From: Bifidobacterium sp.
GTDB lineage: Bacteria; Actinomycetota; Actinomycetes; Actinomycetales; Bifidobacteriaceae
NCBI RefSeq assembly: GCF_022647885.1
Contig: NZ_JALCLM010000001.1
Location: 62,001-126,000 of the forward strand
Direction: 5' to 3'
Length of the DNA: 64,000 bases
The notes beneath the pieces were generated by a model. It saw only the letters and a program-made list of their open reading frames with translations. It was not told the DNA's origin and searched no databases. Position numbers and translations under genes: made by a program. Positions 61,915 through 64,000 of this stretch are shown here, piece by piece (within the stretch, counting starts at the first letter, position 1; every line of letters begins with the position of its first letter).

Positions 61915-63111
61915 TCATGCGACGACATGCTGTATGGTAGCTAGCTTTCTCAAACTCACATCCATACGACGGATACCTTCCTTATAGGTGTCTTCGTCAG
62001 GCACAGCTCCGTACATGACGCGGAGGAAACCCTCGCCGTCTGCTCCGAACCAGGTTCCTAGGCCAACACCGATCTGAGCATCGTGAATCAGCCAATCGCG
62101 GACCTGCTCGGAAGTTCCTAAAGCACTGATGTCCACCCAGAAATAGAATCCACCTTCAGGAAGAGGACATTTCACACCAGGAATCGCATCGAGTACAGAT
62201 TGCCCATATGCTCTTCGCTCGCGCATAAGATCAACCCAAGCATCTGCATAGGCAGGATCGTTATATGCAGCGGCTACTCCCAGCTGCGCAAAGGTATTGG
62301 TTGGTCCATGCATATTAAATATCGCTATTTTTAACATGCCAAACAGCTCTCTTGGAACAACCATATAGCCAACGCGAAAGCCTGTGAGACCTAAATCTTT
62401 GGAAGTACCAAACACCGTGATAGTGCGCTCACGCATACCAGGCAGATTCGCAAACGTGGTATAGGAACCGCTATATACCTGCCTCTCAAAATCCTGGTCG
62501 ACAACAGCAATGAGATTATGTCGTTCAAGGATTTTCGCCACCTCGAGCAACTCGTCGCGCGTATACACCACAGCTGTCGGATTATTGGGATTGGTGAGAA
62601 CCAGACAACGCGTGTGCTCGGTGATACGGCTTTCGATGTCAGCTGGATCAATGTGGAAACCGTGCTCTTGTCTTACCGGCACCAGCACATTAGTTGCACC
62701 CATTTGCACAACATCGTTGATGTTTTCGGCAAATCCAGGAGAAATGTTGAGAACTTCATCTCCTGTATTTGGAGTAATACAAACACGAATTGCCAAATAC
62801 AGTCCTAATGCAGAGCTAGGTATCACCAACAGTTCCCGTTGAGGATCCACGTCTAGGCCATTGAACTCCTTGAGCTTCTTCAGCAATGCCTCTCGCAACT
62901 CCGGTTCTGCATACCCATTGGCCAGCGAATAGTGCGTACGTCCTTCGTCGAGGGCTCGCTTAGTTGCCTCGATAACATGGCTCGGTAGGCAGGGATCAGG
63001 GGAAAAGAGGTCAGCACCATTGAGCAAAATTTTTTTCTCAGGATCAAGCGCATCATAAGGAGTGAAATCTGGCGAGGCGATATTTCGCCATGAATTATCA
63101 ACGTTTAGCAT
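61915..63111 (-). CDS. class I/II PLP-dependent aminotransferase
   Basis: A 398-residue fold-type I aminotransferase of the aspartate aminotransferase group. The Schiff-base lysine is Lys238 (FGTSKDLGLTGFRVGYM), cofactor ligands are Asp205 (VVDQDFE) and the Asn in LTNPNNPT near 173, and the substrate carboxylate Arg lies in FLRVMYG near 365. It has no signal peptide. The start ATG 63111 follows a near-perfect AGGAGGTGA that overlaps the RidA stop, so both are coupled. Upstream in the same operon are RidA and an amino-acid ABC ATPase. Substrate preference cannot be deduced. Confidence 0.9.
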   Translation of the reverse strand: MLNVDNSWRNIASPDFTPYDALDPEKKILLNGADLFSPDPCLPSHVIEATKRALDEGRTHYSLANGYAEPELREALLKKLKEFNGLDVDPQRELLVIPSSALGLYLAIRVCITPNTGDEVLNISPGFAENINDVVQMGATNVLVPVRQEHGFHIDPADIESRITEHTRCLVLTNPNNPTAVVYTRDELLEVAKILERHNLIAVVDQDFERQVYSGSYTTFANLPGMRERTITVFGTSKDLGLTGFRVGYMVVPRELFGMLKIAIFNMHGPTNTFAQLGVAAAYNDPAYADAWVDLMRERRAYGQSVLDAIPGVKCPLPEGGFYFWVDISALGTSEQVRDWLIHDAQIGVGLGTWFGADGEGFLRVMYGAVPDEDTYKEGIRRMDVSLRKLATIQHVVA

Positions 63112-63117
63112 TGCCGC

Positions 63118-63495
63118 TCACCTCCTAGCGATTACTTCCACTTCGAGCTTGGCGCCTTTCGGAACACCTGCCACCTGGAATGCGGAACGTGCAGGCAACA
63201 CGCCTTGTGTGAAAAATGTGGCATACACAGCATTCATAGCTGCAAACTCATTGAGATCAGCAATAAACACTGTCGTTTTAATAACATCGGCGAGAGTCAT
63301 ATTCTGAGCATGAAGAATCGCATCGATATTGTTGAATACTTGCTTTGTCTGAGCTTCAATCGACTCTGGGATAACACCGTCTTGATTTACAGGCAATTGT
63401 CCTGACACAAATAGCAGATCGTCCGAAACTACACCTTGTGAGTAAGGACCAATCGCCGCTGGGGCTTTGTCAGTCGACACTGCTGCTTTTTCCAT
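63118..63495 (-). CDS. RidA (YjgF/UK114) enamine/imine deaminase
   Basis: A 125-residue canonical Rid[23 protein letters not shown] near residue 14, the catalytic Arg in [24 protein letters not shown] near 102, and the usual length. It hydrolyses 2-aminoacrylate-type intermediates released by PLP enzymes. It sits between an amino-acid ABC ATPase gene (49 bases upstream) and an aminotransferase gene (six bases downstream) on the same strand. It is closer to the archetypal RidA than the copy at 18958-19329, so it may be the housekeeping one. Confidence 0.93.
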   Translation of the reverse strand: MEKAAVSTDKAPAAIGPYSQGVVSDDLLFVSGQLPVNQDGVIPESIEAQTKQVFNNIDAILHAQNMTLADVIKTTVFIADLNEFAAMNAVYATFFTQGVLPARSAFQVAGVPKGAKLEVEVIARR

Positions 63496-63543
63496 AATCT
63501 CATTCTTTCTTTCTACTGGTATTGCGTTAACAAGGCAGAGCCT

Positions 63544-64000
63544 TCAGAATCCTTGTGTGAAATTCTTCAAAAAGCTTTGTGTACGGGGATTACTGGGGCT
63601 AGTGAACACACTCTCAGGGGTTCCCGCTTCGATAACACTTCCATCTGCCATAACGATGAGCTTGTCAGAAACGTTTCTGGCAAAATTCATCTCATGCGTG
63701 ACGATAATCATGGTCATGCCGTCATGCGCAAGATCGGTCATCACTTTGAGCACCTCACCAACCAGCTCTGGGTCAAGGGCTGACGTGGGCTCATCGAAGA
63801 GCACTGCTTCTGGTTTCATCGCCAGCGCCCGAGCAATGGCTACTCGTTGCTGCTGGCCTCCCGATAGTTGGCTCGGATAATGGCCAGATTGCTCTGAAAG
63901 TCCAACTCTATCCAGAAGTTCCCGTGCTCGTTCAAGTGTGGATTCTTTGCTTTCTTTCAAACCAAAGCGAGGGCCAGATGCAATGTTCTCAAGAGCAGTC
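63544..64000 (-). CDS. amino-acid ABC transporter ATPase (partial, cut by window end)
   Basis: The last 151 residues of a GlnQ-type ATPase are present; the frame stays open to the window edge and reads back through [17 protein letters not shown]. The signature [12 protein letters not shown], Walker [15 protein letters not shown] and switch His in [11 protein letters not shown] are visible, and the C-terminus is typical of the polar amino-acid subfamily. The Walker A part lies beyond the edge. It is upstream of RidA and the class I aminotransferase on the same strand, and other importer genes should follow outside the window. Confidence 0.92.
   Translation of the reverse strand, partial: TALENIASGPRFGLKESKESTLERARELLDRVGLSEQSGHYPSQLSGGQQQRVAIARALAMKPEAVLFDEPTSALDPELVGEVLKVMTDLAHDGMTMIIVTHEMNFARNVSDKLIVMADGSVIEAGTPESVFTSPSNPRTQSFLKNFTQGF

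Noticed and set aside
1-64000. rRNA, tRNA, CRISPR arrays, insertion sequences, prophage or integrase genes
   Set aside because: None was recognised on either strand; no repeat-spacer array, transposase or integrase motif was seen. A tRNA could be missed without a search program.

Overview
The window looks like chromosomal DNA of an actinobacterium of moderate GC content, most probably a member of the Bifidobacteriaceae (low-GC Bifidobacterium, Alloscardovia or Bombiscardovia type). This is inferred from gene content (PucR, YhgE/Pip, a UvrA paralogue, DUF3737, a compact PTS locus with ptsH and ptsI), strong AAGGAG ribosome sites and dense gene packing. No rRNA, tRNA, CRISPR array, insertion sequence or phage gene was found. 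The species cannot be fixed from the sequence alone.

Layout. 1-10.2 kb: a cut gene end, a family 2 glycosyltransferase, a LytTR two-component system, a GtrA membrane protein, and two divergent family 3 glycoside hydrolases. One hydrolase is probably cytosolic; the other has its domains in permuted order and a membrane segment at each end. 10.3-19.3 kb: a coherent amino-compound uptake and conversion cluster: PucR regulator, class III aminotransferase, 2-hydroxyacid dehydrogenase, zinc alcohol dehydrogenase, two polar-amino-acid permeases, binding lipoprotein, ATPase and RidA. 19.3-21.9 kb: a truncated tautomerase, NhaA and a membrane protein. 22.1-27.4 kb: a PTS locus with an RNA antiterminator hairpin and terminator in the leader, enzyme IIBCA, LicT/BglG antiterminator, HPr and enzyme I.

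27.6-36.4 kb: a NarL-type two-component system with an ABC-2 exporter, a CmpB-like membrane protein and a lipoprotein, divergent from small membrane proteins (one frameshifted, one only 29 residues) and a multidrug MFS pump. 36.4-43.9 kb: Rrf2 regulator, YhgE/Pip protein and NmrA-like oxidoreductase, a UvrA-like ATPase and DUF3737. 44-52.6 kb: LysR, a dead aldo/keto reductase, a GSDH-type lipoprotein, an acyltransferase-like protein, Lrp, PhzF, a ketopantoate-reductase-like protein, and an intact TetR with clear operators next to a dead ABC ATPase. 52.6-61.8 kb: a beta-helix surface protein, an APC antiporter, an MFS carrier, a YtrA-type GntR/ABC operon with a perfect operator, and a VIT-family transporter. 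61.9-64 kb: a second aminotransferase/RidA/amino-acid-ABC cluster cut by the window edge.

The observations most worth following are: (i) a family of three long palindromes with compensatory arm changes, two of which supply the last sense codon and stop of an adjacent gene; (ii) the PucR cluster, a plausible undescribed route for an imported amino compound, echoed by a second unrelated aminotransferase plus RidA plus ABC cluster at the other end; (iii) the self-contained RAT/LicT switch in front of the PTS genes. Four decayed genes and one probable frameshift indicate ongoing gene loss.
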